Source: Lumbricus rubellus
Lineage: Eukaryota; Annelida; Clitellata; Crassiclitellata; Lumbricidae
Length of the DNA stretch: 64,000 bases
Reading direction: 5' to 3'
NCBI GenBank assembly: GCA_945859605.1
Contig: OX243828.1
Span: forward strand, 22,875,609-22,939,608
A model generated the notes under the pieces. The model was not told the DNA's origin, did no database searches, and saw only the letters and a program-made list of their open reading frames with translations. The first letter of the stretch is position 1; each line of letters starts with the position of its first letter. Shown piece by piece: positions 39,208 through 44,289 of this stretch. The translations under genes and the position numbers were made by a program.

Positions 39208-42200
39208 GCCGTTCCAGAATACAATTTTTTTAAGTCTCCGGATAATTTTTTGAAATCCCGAGGGATCTGAGATACCTCGGGTAAAAAAAAAAAAATAATA
39301 ATAATAATAATAAATGATGATAATAATAATGATCGGTTTATTATTCAAATGACAAGTGCTCAGTAAAATCACATGATGTAATAGTACCAAATGACAGCAG
39401 TCGAATTTCACTGTATGGCAACCTGCAAGGCATCCACTTTTCTACTGTGGGGCTGGTAGGTATCGAACCCGCGTCCATCTAATCTTCACGCCGACGTATT
39501 ACCACTTATATTCGACCATATCCTGCATGTGTAGTGTTGAGTACTACTATTTTGGATCTCGTCATATCCCAGAAGGTAGCTGTCAAAATAAGATCTGACA
39601 TAAAGTGCCGCTTATTGGTCAACAAAAATGAACAGCGGTTGATGAACCGATCTCGAGTTGTTCAAGCTGTTTGCCCACTGTCCATCTCATCTTGCGGCGT
39701 CTCTTTTATGACGGTCTTCTCTTGCGGTATCTCTTTTTTGACGGTCTCGTCTTGCGGTATCTCTTTTATCACGTGAAGACTAAGAAATTGTCACTCTCAC
39801 GAAGCTGTCCGAATATTACTGAGGTAATCTACATGATGTGGATCATTGCCAATTCCAGCAACAGAAAAGAAGAATGCTGTTACTAATCTCAAAGCGGACA
39901 ACCCTTTTGACCCAACGCAGCGCTCGTGAATAAGCTGGTGCCCCGCGCTTGGCTTTCAAGTAGCGCTTAAGAAATCAGGAAATTACGATTACGAAAGCAC
40001 TGCGTTGGAGTTGGAAGGAGAAAGTTTTGGAGAACTGAGGGGCGGGTGGAGATTTAAAAAAAAGAGATTTCGGAAACTTGACGAATGAATTGTTTGATGT
40101 CGTCCATGCAGGCTGTGAATGAGTGATAAATATTCAGTAGGAAAGAGTGGCGTAGCCAGGAAATTTATGATCGAGGGGTTTATGGCCAGGCCTGATGCCC
40201 TTCCTGACACCAACCCAACAGTATTACAGTAAATAAAAAGGGAATAATGTAACAACGGGAATAAAGTAAGAAACACAATTGTTACTACAAGCAATTGTTC
40301 TGATTTTTCTTATTTAAGTGGATAAATAAGGTTTTTAAAAACTTTTTCTAAGCCAATGGGGGTTTAACCCCCCTACACCCTTGTTTACGCCACTGGTAAG
40401 AAAAGACTTTTCAACAGGACCAGTGGGAAGAGAGGAAAATGAGAACAGGTAGTGAGGATCAATTATATAAGATTCAAATAATGCGAAGAGAAGCAAAAGC
40501 ATAGGAATTTCGAAGAATTCGATTGCATTAAAAACTCAATGAAAGCAAAATATGATGCAAAAGTCAGCAATAGTTAAGCCAATACTGTTGGGCGTGGTGG
40601 TGTAGTGGTGGGTTCTGTGCCTTGCAGTCGGAGGTTTCCAAGTTTGAATCTCCCTCAAGCCACCACGTAGGAATCTTGAGCAAGTCCTTCACTTGCAACT
40701 GCGCGTGGCTTCAGCGTGAAATTTCGATGCAGTGTCCGCGCTGTAGTCGGGAGCGCCTCTGATTAGTGAGCTTGCCTTGTAGGGGTGCTATATATAGCAA
40801 ATGCGAGAAATAAATAAAAAATAAATTTTAAAAGCCTGGTAGTGATGAAGATGATGTGTGTATATCAGCGACAGTGACTGCAAGCAAGGATGATACTGAT
40901 AAGTGATAATGAAGAACTGCCATGGATACTCATTTTGATTGAAAATTACTACCAGACACTGATGGGGGGAGGCATAGGCATACTGGAGATTTCAGCTATG
41001 GGGGCAAGATTTTACTTCTGCCCGAAAAATAGATCTCGTGGTGTAAAATACTATTTCTTCCCAGATTCCCAGACAAAAAAGTCGGGTTGAAATGTCATGA
41101 AAATACTATTTTTTCAGACAAAAACCTTGAGGGCATTTCTTTAGTCATCGAGTTCAAATCTGGTGAAAAAATACAATTTTAATTTGTTTAAACCATTTTC
41201 CCGGGTCTACTTGGCCGAAAAAACAAACTTGCCCGAAATTTTGGGGGGCATTACCCCACCCCGGACACTCGCCTCGTACGCCTATGGCGGGGGACTGGTC
41301 GACAGTATGCCAAATGTTGTATCAGAAACGAATTAATTTCTGTAAAGCCAAGATATTTTTAATTCTGCTATCTCATTGTTAGAAATAATTTGTGACTATA
41401 TTGACTTCACAGAATTACAGATCGTGTCACTCGGTACCCGCTCTCAGCGAAATCGAGGTGGACGAATATGGCAAGCCAATAATACCAAACGACCCGTACG
41501 AGATCCTAAACGGTAGCAACTTGGTTGGATTAACCTTCACGCAATCCGGATCCCTTGGCATCTACATTTTTACGGCAGTCGTCGTTGACCCACACGTCAG
41601 GTAATAAAGTCTTTTCTTGAATGTGCTCCAGGGCTGTTTTTAAGGGATTTTTAGAACTGCACAACCCCTTCTTTTCCTTCCCATCCTCAATGGTATAAAT
41701 TACTTCCAATAGGAGGACAATGACCATTTGTTTGCTGGTTTCAACTGTACAGAAGTGCTTTTACAAGTGCACAAATCCATTTAGAACTGCACATTTTGTG
41801 TACAACTGCACGTTAAAAAAGCACTGATGTGCTTTTTGTTTTCTTAAGGCGATAATTATGGCTAAATGTAATATTAAATAATTATGTCAGATCTTGGAGA
41901 ATTGCAGTTTCATCAGAGCATTTGGAGATCTGTTATGTGTGTATGTGCACTTGTTATATATAGCGCCTCTTCAAGGTTTGCTACTCAGAAGCGCTCCCGA
42001 CTACTGCACGGACACTGAATCGAAGTTTCATGCCGAAGCGCTGAGCAATTGCGAGTGAAGGACTTGCTCAAGGTCTCAAAAGGTGGCTTGAGGTGGATTC
42101 GAACCTGCAACCCTCTGGCTGCAAGTCAACGAACATACCCATACACCACCATACCCCTCTTATAATTGCAGTTTTTTGGAGTTTTGTATTATTGTAATAT

Positions 42201-43507
42201 AATATGTGTGTAGCCTATATATAATTCATTCATATCATACATTTATATAGCGCCTGTTCAAGAGTATACCTACTCAAAAGCGCTCCCGACCCAACCACGG
42301 CTAAAAAGAATAGTCTTAAGAGTAGAGTGGAACGTTGTATCAAGAGCTCTAGGCATTAGAGGTAGCTTGTATAGGTGGATGGCCGAAGTTATACAGGGAT
42401 AGAGTCTTCCGTAAAGGTGTGGGAGGTGAAGGGACGGTCGGAGAAAAGGAGGGGAAGGACATTATATTTAAATATATATTTTAGTCGTTTGGTCGATATG
42501 TATTGAAAATAATTATACCAATATCCCTTGCCAAATAATTAACTGATGACCCTTTTTAGTCGTTTAGTATTGAACCAATGCTAAAATAGTTGACGACTTT
42601 GTGGTTTTTTAAGTCGTATGCTGCTTTTTCTCTCTCACCTTTTCCTGCTACATAGATTGAAAGCTTGTTGAAACCTAATGTGGGAGGGGTCACGTCCTGT
42701 ACACATTTCTGAATGGGGGTGGCCATGGCCGGATTGGCCACATCCTCCCTGGATCCGCCCCTGCCTATGTGAGGCTATTCATTATTAGAATTCATTCATT
42801 ATTAGAATTTATATAGCGCCTCTTCAAGAAACTACTCAGAGGCGCTCCCAGCCTAGCCACAACCAAAGAAAAAAGACTTAAGAGACTTGAGAAATAAAGA
42901 TTGACTAGACAGGTGGAGGAAATGGAGGTTTGGGGGGGAGGTCATTCCAGATTGACGGTCCCACAACCGAGAAGGCACGGCGCTGTCTGGTAGCTAAGCG
43001 AGCCCGTGGAACAAGCAGTTGTCCCTTCGCAGCGGAGCGAAGGGCCCGACGCGCTTCAATGTGAGAGACAGGACGACAGAGGACGCGCAGATAAGATGGA
43101 GCACAACCAAGAATACAGCGAGAAACAAGGGCAGCAATGCGGTAATTGATGCGTTGGGCTATTGGCAGCCAATGCTATGTCCATGTAAACAAACAGCTCT
43201 AGATTAAATTTTTTCCCATGCGTGGAAATGTTATTCTTGGGGTCCAGATGGGGTGGGGGGAGGAGAGGAGAAATTAAGCACTGGTTTATAATTGATGCAT
43301 CAATGTTTGAACTATCTTAAATGTCGGTTTCGATATTTTTCCAGCTTCTGCTACCTGACCGTAACGTTTGCCGTAGACGTCGTCGGCAAAGTTGTTCGTA
43401 AGGAGTTTATTGGTCTCTACATAGCTCTCGGCATATATTTGGTGCTTGTAGTTGTATTTGTGATAGGGACGTACGTCTACTACCGTGACCATGTCTACGG
43501 AAAATAA
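5861..43507 (+). CDS. CATSPERD: CatSper auxiliary subunit delta/epsilon-like protein, 28 exons
   Basis: Twenty-eight exons, listed separately, join with matching phase at every junction into a protein of about 847 residues. CatSper is the pH- and voltage-gated Ca2+ channel of the sperm flagellum; delta and epsilon are single-pass subunits with a large extracellular part. The predicted protein starts with a hydrophobic signal-like segment (residues 11-32). It then has a long ectodomain of beta-strand-like character and one membrane helix (LYIALGIYLVLVVVFVIG) near the end, followed by a very short tail, RDHVYGK. Family landmarks in the C-terminal third are GCPI (exon 24), PQNW (exon 26), NYRSCHS and PYEIL (exon 27) and FCYLTVTFAV (exon 28). 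NYxSCH and a length near the 800 of vertebrate CATSPERD favour delta over epsilon. Introns are packed with SINEs, LINEs and minisatellites. The N-terminal exon is the least certain part. Confidence 0.8.
6234..6291. repeat. Inverted repeat with 18-bp arms
   Basis: Arms GTCGTAAGATCTCTGGGC (6234-6251) and GCCCAGAGATCTAACGAC (6274-6291) pair at 17 of 18 positions around a 22-nt loop. The loop contains TAGGCCTA. Confidence 0.7.
7292..7361. repeat. Inverted repeat with perfect 22-bp arms
   Basis: The arm starting CAAATTAAAATCACAAGTTA (7292-7313) is the exact reverse complement of 7340-7361. The loop is 26 nt and AT-rich. It could be a tiny foldback MITE. Confidence 0.75.
7735..8115 (+). repeat. 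Tandem repeats related to a hAT interior
   Basis: Three to four degenerate 110-130 bp units (GATGACAGTTTAA...GTGTGGAAAT...CACTGAAAT). The reverse complement of the hAT interior at 16.6-17.2 kb shows the same words, so this is probably an internal fragment of a related element. 8116-9200 contains only a possible old SINE head near 8270 and the CGACACTAAT family at 8505. Confidence 0.5.
9205..9403. repeat. 18-bp-based minisatellite
   Basis: About ten units of GTAACATTAACACCATCA. The 18-bp period keeps frames open on both strands, which explains the apparent LTPSAVT-type open frames. Confidence 0.85.
9888..10015 (+). CDS. CATSPERD: CATSPERD-like exon 2
   Basis: Acceptor TTCGTTCTAG, donor TATAG|GTACAA. 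It starts FSQILSDQFHSLGQ. An alternative acceptor CTGTCAG would start it at 9909. Confidence 0.7.
10600..10701 (+). CDS. CATSPERD: CATSPERD-like exon 3
   Basis: Acceptor GTGTGCAG, donor GC|GTGAGT. Reads TWNVSFKEMALYRYIGQHLL. Confidence 0.8.
10741..10792 (-). mobile_element. SINE/LINE 3' tail fragment
   Basis: ATTCATTCGGACATTTATATAGCGC and ACTACTCAGAGGCGCTCC: the family tail alone, on the minus strand. Similar orphan tails lie at 11055-11130 (+), 14205-14265 (+), 20270-20345 (-), 33968-34013 (-), 42230-42292 (-), 42790-42852 (-) and 56570-56622 (+). Confidence 0.7.
11236..11294. repeat. TA microsatellite
   Basis: (TA)n with one GGTATGTG interruption. Confidence 0.85.
11310..11590 (+). pseudogene. 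RTE-like LINE, C-terminal ORF fragment
   Basis: FGHVMRSNGLEKELMTACGE and RCGRPRKKWLDEV, the closing motif of RTE/BovB-type endonuclease-reverse transcriptase ORFs. Only the last 80 codons or so remain. Confidence 0.75.
11733..12400 (-). pseudogene. RTE-like LINE fragment, minus strand, frameshifted
   Basis: Two overlapping minus frames read KMKLYHTLVEPVLLYGSECW and, downstream, GRQRKTWIDNIKED and EVWRNFIKAS. YGSECWTL is diagnostic of RTE-type ORF2 C-termini. Frames are broken, so it is a dead copy. Confidence 0.78.
12413..12447 (+). mobile_element. Solo hAT terminus
   Basis: CAGTAGTTCTCAAACTGTGG resembles the hAT end CAGYGGTTCTCAACCT; no partner end was found nearby. Confidence 0.45.
12591..12645 (+). 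CDS. CATSPERD: CATSPERD-like exon 4
   Basis: Acceptor TTTGCAG, donor GGG|GTTAGT. Reads DTMELIKLSSPVQYDDGG. Confidence 0.75.
12768..13153 (+). repeat. CTGT/CTTT microsatellite
   Basis: About 385 bp of TCTG/TTTC tetranucleotides. All three plus frames stay open and encode Cys/Leu/Ser runs with no biological meaning. Confidence 0.95.
13542..13583 (+). CDS. CATSPERD: CATSPERD-like exon 5
   Basis: Acceptor TGTATGTTAG, donor AAG|GTACGT. Reads VQVTNGMERFYVIK. Confidence 0.78.
14036..14073 (+). CDS. CATSPERD: CATSPERD-like exon 6
   Basis: Acceptor TTGTACAG, donor GAG|GTATGT. Reads EPCDKKTNLLIT; the last codon is split. Confidence 0.78.
14450..14835 (+). repeat. Degenerate 80-95 bp tandem repeat
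   Basis: Four units built on AAACTGTTCAACATATTGTAAC and TTTAAAGTTAAAGTTTAGG in a CATSPERD intron. Confidence 0.7.
14915..14984 (+). CDS. CATSPERD: CATSPERD-like exon 7
   Basis: Acceptor GTCGTCAG, donor GAT|GTAAGT. Reads AGVFVSQDSLLSAQKLALKK; continues LGD. Confidence 0.82.
15418..15457 (+). repeat. TTA microsatellite
   Basis: About 12 TTA units in a CATSPERD intron. Confidence 0.9.
15640..15787 (+). CDS. CATSPERD: CATSPERD-like exon 8
   Basis: Acceptor ATATTTTAG, donor ATAA|GTAAGA. Open for 49 codons, including HIIIITSDHTIFHLVSDKFG, a beta-strand-like repeat typical of the ectodomain. Confidence 0.82.
16307..17533. mobile_element. Non-autonomous hAT transposon, 1227 bp
   Basis: Ends CAGCGGTTCTCAACCT and AGGTTGAGAACCACTG are inverted repeats. 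The flanks are a perfect 8-bp duplication GTTTAAAT (16299-16306 and 17534-17541). GGCGACCCC blocks lie inside each end. The interior is AT-rich with tandem-like units and no transposase frame. Confidence 0.93.
17915..18036 (+). mobile_element. tRNA-derived SINE, 5' truncated
   Basis: Body GACCTTGGGCATGTCCTTAA through tail GGGAGCGCCTCTGAGTAGGG and GGGGCGCTATA. Confidence 0.8.
18062..18320 (+). pseudogene. L2/CR1-like LINE 3' end
   Basis: Decayed ORF end (VVARFDQLVVPFAHTD, LVWNALPWG) followed by AGTAGGGAGTTCCTCTGAGT and a GAATGAATGAATT tail. It has the same 3' end as the copy at 21680-22080. Confidence 0.65.
18675..18748 (+). CDS. CATSPERD: CATSPERD-like exon 9
   Basis: Acceptor TTTTGCAG, donor AGA|GTAAGT. 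Reads NPEFVQMTGVAASKWMCDLH. Confidence 0.8.
19357..19560 (-). mobile_element. tRNA-derived SINE, minus strand
   Basis: TATAGCACCTCTTCAAGCTC tail at the left and CACTACACCACCGTGCCCCG head at the right. The B-box region is partly eroded. Confidence 0.8.
19653..19745 (+). CDS. CATSPERD: CATSPERD-like exon 10
   Basis: Acceptor CTTTTCCAG, donor TCG|GTAGTA. Reads QLMPIAFWNSSTLIVTDIKF and onward, 31 codons. Confidence 0.82.
19880..19928. repeat. 49-bp near-perfect palindrome
   Basis: 24-bp arms (19880-19903 and 19905-19928) are exact reverse complements with a one-base centre. A smaller 12-bp-arm palindrome lies at 19782-19806 and shares TTTAATGTTT. Confidence 0.8.
20148..20222 (+). repeat. ATC microsatellite
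   Basis: Interrupted ATC/GTC triplets in a CATSPERD intron. Confidence 0.85.
20713..20790 (+). CDS. CATSPERD: CATSPERD-like exon 11
   Basis: Acceptor TTTGTAG, donor CTG|GTAAGT. Reads VTMKDVRFTGKRTTIGVLVF. Confidence 0.82.
21007..21185 (-). mobile_element. tRNA-derived SINE, minus strand
   Basis: CATAGCGCCCCTTCAAGCTC tail and GGATTCGAACC B box (reverse) near 21124, head ACCACCGCGCCC. Confidence 0.85.
21411..21474 (+). CDS. CATSPERD: CATSPERD-like exon 12
   Basis: Acceptor TTTACTGTAG, donor ACCG|GTAGAT. Reads LSVLKVNQSSFSTLCSWTAD. It is needed to bring exon 13 into phase. Confidence 0.75.
21577..21676 (-). mobile_element. tRNA-derived SINE, truncated
   Basis: TATGGCGCTCCTTCAAGG to GCGCTGAGCAATTGCGAG. 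It abuts a LINE fragment. Confidence 0.75.
21680..22082 (+). pseudogene. L2/CR1-like LINE, ORF2 C-terminus and 3' tail
   Basis: Reads LSTRQRIEFRIAALVRQ, GIAPDYLREL, FARTATIQNRAFSVIGPVVW and NELPQELRLLP, the usual end of L2/CR1 reverse transcriptase ORFs. The tail GTCGGGAGCGCTTCTGAGTA then GAAGAAGCACTGTATAAATT then (GAATGAAG)n matches the SINE tail. Confidence 0.82.
22416..22657. mobile_element. hAT-type MITE, GGGGCGGATAC family
   Basis: Starts CAGGGGCGGATACAG and ends GGATCCGCCCTTT, flanked by the 8-bp duplication TCACCAAT (22408-22415, 22658-22665). 242 bp; close relative at 37610-37830. Confidence 0.88.
22789..22881 (+). CDS. CATSPERD: CATSPERD-like exon 13
   Basis: Acceptor TGTTTTAG, donor CAG|GTAAGC. 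Reads SDKFRMTVAPVGVTAFYVWN and ends VVYYYYGP. Confidence 0.82.
23272..23393 (+). repeat. 26-30 bp tandem repeat
   Basis: Four units of AAGGTCATTATGATTTCATG with short variable linkers. Confidence 0.8.
23572..24306. mobile_element. Unclassified element, possible solo LTR
   Basis: Begins TGGCGAGTT and ends AACTCGCCA (perfect 9-bp inverted ends, TG...CA). 735 bp, with a TATAAATATT box near the right end. I see no target duplication. It could be a solo LTR or a MITE. Confidence 0.4.
24412..24495 (+). CDS. CATSPERD: CATSPERD-like exon 14
   Basis: Acceptor TTTTGCAG, donor ATAA|GTGAGT. Reads SFGKMTIFGSPNDQIGTAND. Confidence 0.82.
24676..24733 (+). repeat. AAT microsatellite
   Basis: About 18 AAT units. 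Confidence 0.9.
25063..25142 (+). CDS. CATSPERD: CATSPERD-like exon 15
   Basis: Acceptor TTGTTTAG, donor AAG|GTAGGC. Reads LRTEIAIALTSGAMFYSKVM. Confidence 0.8.
25373..25574 (-). mobile_element. tRNA-derived SINE, full length, minus strand
   Basis: TATAGCGCCCCTTCAAGCTC tail to CACCACCGCGCCCC head. B box reads GGATTCGAACC on the plus strand at about 25510. Confidence 0.88.
25703..25892 (-). mobile_element. tRNA-derived SINE, minus strand
   Basis: Second copy in the same orientation, 130 bp after the previous one. Tail CTATAGCGTCCCTTCAGGCT, head CTACACCACCGCGC. Confidence 0.85.
25900..26085 (+). pseudogene. L2/CR1-like LINE 3' end remnant
   Basis: Decayed FSVIGPY-type end followed by GGGAGCCCCTCTGAGTAGAC and TTGAAGAGG, the shared LINE/SINE tail. 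Confidence 0.5.
26136..26294 (+). CDS. CATSPERD: CATSPERD-like exon 16
   Basis: Acceptor GTCCACAG, donor CCG|GTAAGT. 53 codons; reads VKITIDPTSILSSDETGDFI and ends LENKTLRCP. Confidence 0.85.
26299..26362 (+). repeat. TAA microsatellite
   Basis: About 21 TAA units immediately after the exon 16 donor. Confidence 0.92.
26432..26880 (+). repeat. AAT-rich array with two copies of a short repeat
   Basis: Long (AAT)n stretches enclose two copies of TAAGCCCCTGGGGGAAC-RAAGTACCTCAGGGC (26473 and 26743), each running into poly-A and AAT. Related words occur at 39043 and 39247. Confidence 0.7.
27024..27146 (+). CDS. CATSPERD: CATSPERD-like exon 17
   Basis: Acceptor TGATTTCAG, donor CAA|GTAAGC. Reads YRDFQISGHEMLNAFRMDIG and ends PEGVDDDIIQ. 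Confidence 0.85.
27255..27406 (+). mobile_element. tRNA-derived SINE, partial
   Basis: GGTTCAAATCCACCTCATGC through ACCTTGGGCAAGTCCTTCAC to GGGAGTGCGTCCGAGTAGGG. Confidence 0.8.
27408..27641 (+). repeat. 35-bp minisatellite ending in an inverted copy
   Basis: Five to six units of CATGCATTTGCAATGTTTCA + TGTTGYATGTCCCAT. At 27621-27641 the same segment appears inverted (GGGACATACAACATGAAACA), so the array could fold back. Confidence 0.85.
27929..28012 (+). CDS. CATSPERD: CATSPERD-like exon 18
   Basis: Acceptor GTTTGCAG. The donor AAG|GTTCAT is weak; without it the frame stops at 28029. Reads VDLEQLDVVKTDITNEVHME. Confidence 0.75.
28040..28205 (+). repeat. GACGGTCCCCC repeat fragment with GTAT microsatellite
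   Basis: CATGGGCGTTGACTTAGGG, GGGGAGACGGTCCCCCAA and (GTAT)n, then a C-run. A related piece at 7578-7675 reads CATGGGCGGAGACTTAGGG, so this is an interspersed family. Confidence 0.55.
28879..28925 (+). CDS. CATSPERD: CATSPERD-like exon 19
   Basis: Acceptor ATTTTTAG, donor CCA|GTAAGT. Reads EIHFSIIPERIKRFD. Confidence 0.8.
29160..29457 (+). repeat. AT-rich minisatellite
   Basis: About eleven units around CATTCATTTCATCTATTTGC. Confidence 0.85.
29480..29605 (+). repeat. Pyrimidine-rich tract
   Basis: CTTCTTCTCC repeats in a CATSPERD intron. Confidence 0.8.
29718..29808 (+). CDS. CATSPERD: CATSPERD-like exon 20
   Basis: Acceptor TGTCTTTAG, donor ATG|GTAATG. Reads GNTYLGHYGFQLDPMTSDPG and ends CPLPRIM. 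Confidence 0.82.
29885..29985. repeat. Dispersed repeat fragment
   Basis: GCACCAGCTTATTCACGAG also occurs at about 648 and, reversed, at about 39925. The three copies differ in extent. Confidence 0.5.
30348..30400 (+). CDS. CATSPERD: CATSPERD-like exon 21
   Basis: Acceptor TCTTGCAG, donor TTCG|GTAAGC. Reads MGYIYVGCSDFKHVEIV; VGC is a recurring motif of CatSper auxiliary subunits. Confidence 0.82.
30885..31345 (+). repeat. About 50-bp minisatellite
   Basis: Roughly nine units of TAGTGGACGCACGTTGCGAG + ATTGTACTTTTACAATTACA, with some units shortened. Confidence 0.88.
31446..31520 (+). CDS. CATSPERD: CATSPERD-like exon 22
   Basis: Acceptor TTTATTAG, donor TTCGG|GTGAGT. Reads TKSDPESEDCQMFQGKTPYK. 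A 2.1-kb minisatellite begins about 40 bp after the donor. Confidence 0.82.
31559..33657 (+). repeat. 2.1-kb minisatellite, 26-bp unit, about 80 copies
   Basis: Unit CTTTAGTAGTTTGTTGTACA + ACTGAT. Each unit contains the palindrome GTTGTACAAC. A C-to-T variant (CAATTGAT) recurs every third or fourth unit in much of the array. Later units show TAGCTTG and one-base-deleted variants. It lies in CATSPERD intron 22. Confidence 0.96.
34062..35420 (+). pseudogene. CR1/L2-clade LINE, 5' truncated, with intact RT C-terminal frame
   Basis: An open frame to 34912 starts LFADDTNAF, the catalytic FADD box of a non-LTR reverse transcriptase. It continues with TSTKFLGTIIDSHLNWKEHI, YYTLVYPYFSYCNISWG and GPITWNSLPLDITSLPTLSR, the order of CR1/L2-type ORF2. 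There are about 500 bp of 3' UTR and a terminal AATAAATGGT tandem (35391-35410). The upstream RT palm and the endonuclease are missing. No internal stop appears in the remaining 277 codons, so insertion is fairly recent. Confidence 0.9.
35465..35835 (+). repeat. About 31-bp minisatellite
   Basis: About eleven units of GATATCATGTGAACAGTTTG + TACTTTAGG. Confidence 0.85.
35891..35933 (+). CDS. CATSPERD: CATSPERD-like exon 23
   Basis: Acceptor TTGCAACAG, donor GAT|GTAAGT. Reads FQIQYPNGSQGTAD. Confidence 0.8.
36143..36225 (+). CDS. CATSPERD: CATSPERD-like exon 24
   Basis: Acceptor ACTTTCAG. Donor CT|GTGAGC chosen because it gives the phase exon 25 needs. Reads KNIEYNFTKHGCPIRMHFSE. GCP followed by small hydrophobics is conserved in CATSPERD/E. 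Confidence 0.82.
36299..36507 (+). repeat. 31-bp minisatellite with ATTCGGCCGAAT palindrome
   Basis: Six to seven units of TATTCGGCCGAATACGAATA + ATTGAACTAAC, between exons 24 and 25. Confidence 0.9.
36538..36662 (-). pseudogene. RTE-like LINE C-terminal fragment
   Basis: Minus strand reads MEELRDTIGDRNSWRRLTTA and VARVREIKG, the usual last residues of these ORFs. Confidence 0.6.
37049..37148 (+). CDS. CATSPERD: CATSPERD-like exon 25
   Basis: Acceptor GCTTTCCAG, donor GGT|GTAAGT. Reads YDDLAQTVTPLNADFVIYEH and ends GYNNTAWG. Confidence 0.83.
37168..37256 (+). mobile_element. tRNA-derived SINE 3' half
   Basis: GTGAAACTCCTATTCAGTGT through GGGAGCGTCTCTGAGTAG to GGGTGCTGTAACAAG. Confidence 0.75.
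37455..37985 (-). pseudogene. Tandem pair of RTE-like LINE fragments split by a MITE
   Basis: Two near-identical 150-bp pieces (37455-37609 and 37836-37985, sharing AAGGTGGTTGAGAATGCCGG) flank the MITE at 37610-37830. Minus-strand translation includes WVMKKTEKDGENLSMKRPT. Confidence 0.7.
37610..37830. mobile_element. hAT-type MITE, GGGGCGGATAC family
   Basis: Starts CAGGGGAGAATACAG and ends TTCCGCCCTTG, flanked by the 8-bp duplication TATCCATC (37602-37609, 37831-37838). The interior matches 22416-22657. Confidence 0.88.
38338..38424 (+). CDS. CATSPERD: CATSPERD-like exon 26
   Basis: Acceptor TTTCTATAG, donor GGA|GTTAGT. Reads VGCSIAPQNWKEMTKASNEK; C...xPQNW is a family signature. Confidence 0.87.
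38470..38810. mobile_element. hAT MITE, 341 bp
   Basis: Ends CAGTGGTTCCCAACCT and AGGCTGGGAACCTCTG, 8-bp duplication CACTACAG (38462-38469, 38811-38818). Confidence 0.92.
38883..39312 (+). repeat. TATAG and AAT microsatellites with two CCCGAGGG repeats
   Basis: TATAGTATGG repeats to 39003, then AATCCCGAGGGATTTGAGGT (39043) and AATCCCGAGGGATCTGAGAT (39247), separated by about 100 bp of (AAT)n. Same family as 26473/26743. Confidence 0.8.
40589..40796 (+). mobile_element. tRNA-derived SINE, full length
   Basis: Head GTGGTGGTGTAGTGGTGGG, degenerate B box AGTTTGAATCT, tail GGGAGCGCCTCTGATTAGTG. Confidence 0.85.
40955..41290. repeat. Interspersed repeat, GCATACTGGAGATTTCAG family
   Basis: Begins ATAGGCATACTGGAGATTTC and ends CTCGCCTCGTACGCCTATGG. 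A relative at 52028-52290 has AATATAGGAGAGATTTCAG and CGTCTCCTATACGTCTATG. Approximate inverted ends suggest a MITE. Confidence 0.5.
41413..41600 (+). CDS. CATSPERD: CATSPERD-like exon 27
   Basis: Acceptor GACTTCACAG, donor CAG|GTAATA. 62 codons with NYRSCHS, PYEIL and GIYIFTAVVVDP, the membrane-proximal ectodomain pattern of CATSPERD. Confidence 0.9.
41956..42156 (-). mobile_element. tRNA-derived SINE, minus strand
   Basis: ATATATAGCGCCTCTTCAAG tail, GGATTCGAACC box near 42095, head CACCACCATACCCC. Confidence 0.85.
42440..42770. repeat. Decayed GGATCCGCCCCTG-family MITE
   Basis: Interior ATGACCCTTTTTAGTCGTTT and GGCCATGGCCGGATTGG, end TGGATCCGCCCCTGCC. Left end not clear. Confidence 0.5.
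43345..43507 (+). CDS. CATSPERD: CATSPERD-like exon 28 (membrane helix and stop)
   Basis: Acceptor TTTTTCCAG. Reads FCYLTVTFAVDVVGKV, then a hydrophobic helix, then YYRDHVYGK and TAA. Confidence 0.9.
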
Positions 43508-43610
43508 TGATGCATGCATGCCCCTCGCTCCTCGCTTGATCCAAATTGATGCACTCACTATTTAACGGATGGATCTATAGTTTGTTGGGTTCTCGCATAT
43601 TAAGTTTAAT

Positions 43611-43616
43611 AATAAA
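43611..43616 (+). terminator. Poly(A) signal of the CATSPERD-like gene
   Basis: AATAAA 104 bp after the stop, implying a short 3' UTR. Confidence 0.6.
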
Positions 43617-43870
43617 AAAATTAAGTTAAATCTGTGTGTGCATGTGTTTGTTTGAATTTCTGCATTTCTTGGTTTCGAGATGATATAGACCTATTGTAGG
43701 CTACTGCATGCATGCGTTCCCACTGCTCATCATGATGGAACCCTGTAAAGTTTAAACTCGTGCATTTTTATACAACTCTTCTTCAGCGTTCCCACTGCTC
43801 GTGCACCATTCGGCGTTCCCATGCACTGCTCACCCAAAACCACTTTAACCACTGGTCACGGAGGTATTCC

Positions 43871-44021
43871 CAGGGTGAGAATTGCCGGCGGGGTTGGGGG
43901 TGGTTTCAACCCCAACCCCACGTCTTTCTTGCAGCCCCATAGTAAACTCTGTGTTTTCACATCCAATTCCAAGTTTATCACAGGCCAGCCCCCCAGTTAT
44001 TTTTCCACAATTCTCACACTG
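43871..44021. mobile_element. hAT-type MITE, GTGAGAATTG family, copy 1
   Basis: Ends CAGGGTGAGAATTG and CAATTCTCACACTG. The left target copy is GGTATTCC (43863-43870). The right copy reads GGTA-GGCCTA-TTCC (44022-44035), i.e. the same 8 bp with six extra bases. Confidence 0.8.
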
Positions 44022-44289
44022 GGTAGGCCTATTCCCGATGTGCATGCCCTGTGTAGTAGGGTAGACCGTGCTATTGTGCGGCTAAATCCTGTGTAGGGCT
44101 CGTAGTCTCGTAACTCACGCATTGGAAATGAACGTGATAATCACGAACATCTCACCGTAAACCGATGGCATGCCCCCCTACCCCCCCCCCCCGCAGTGTA
44201 TAATTCCCAGTAGTTTTACGCCGCTAAATCCTACGCACGACCCCAGAGATGCATTACATAAAATAGAGGAGGGGTCTATAACAAATCGC

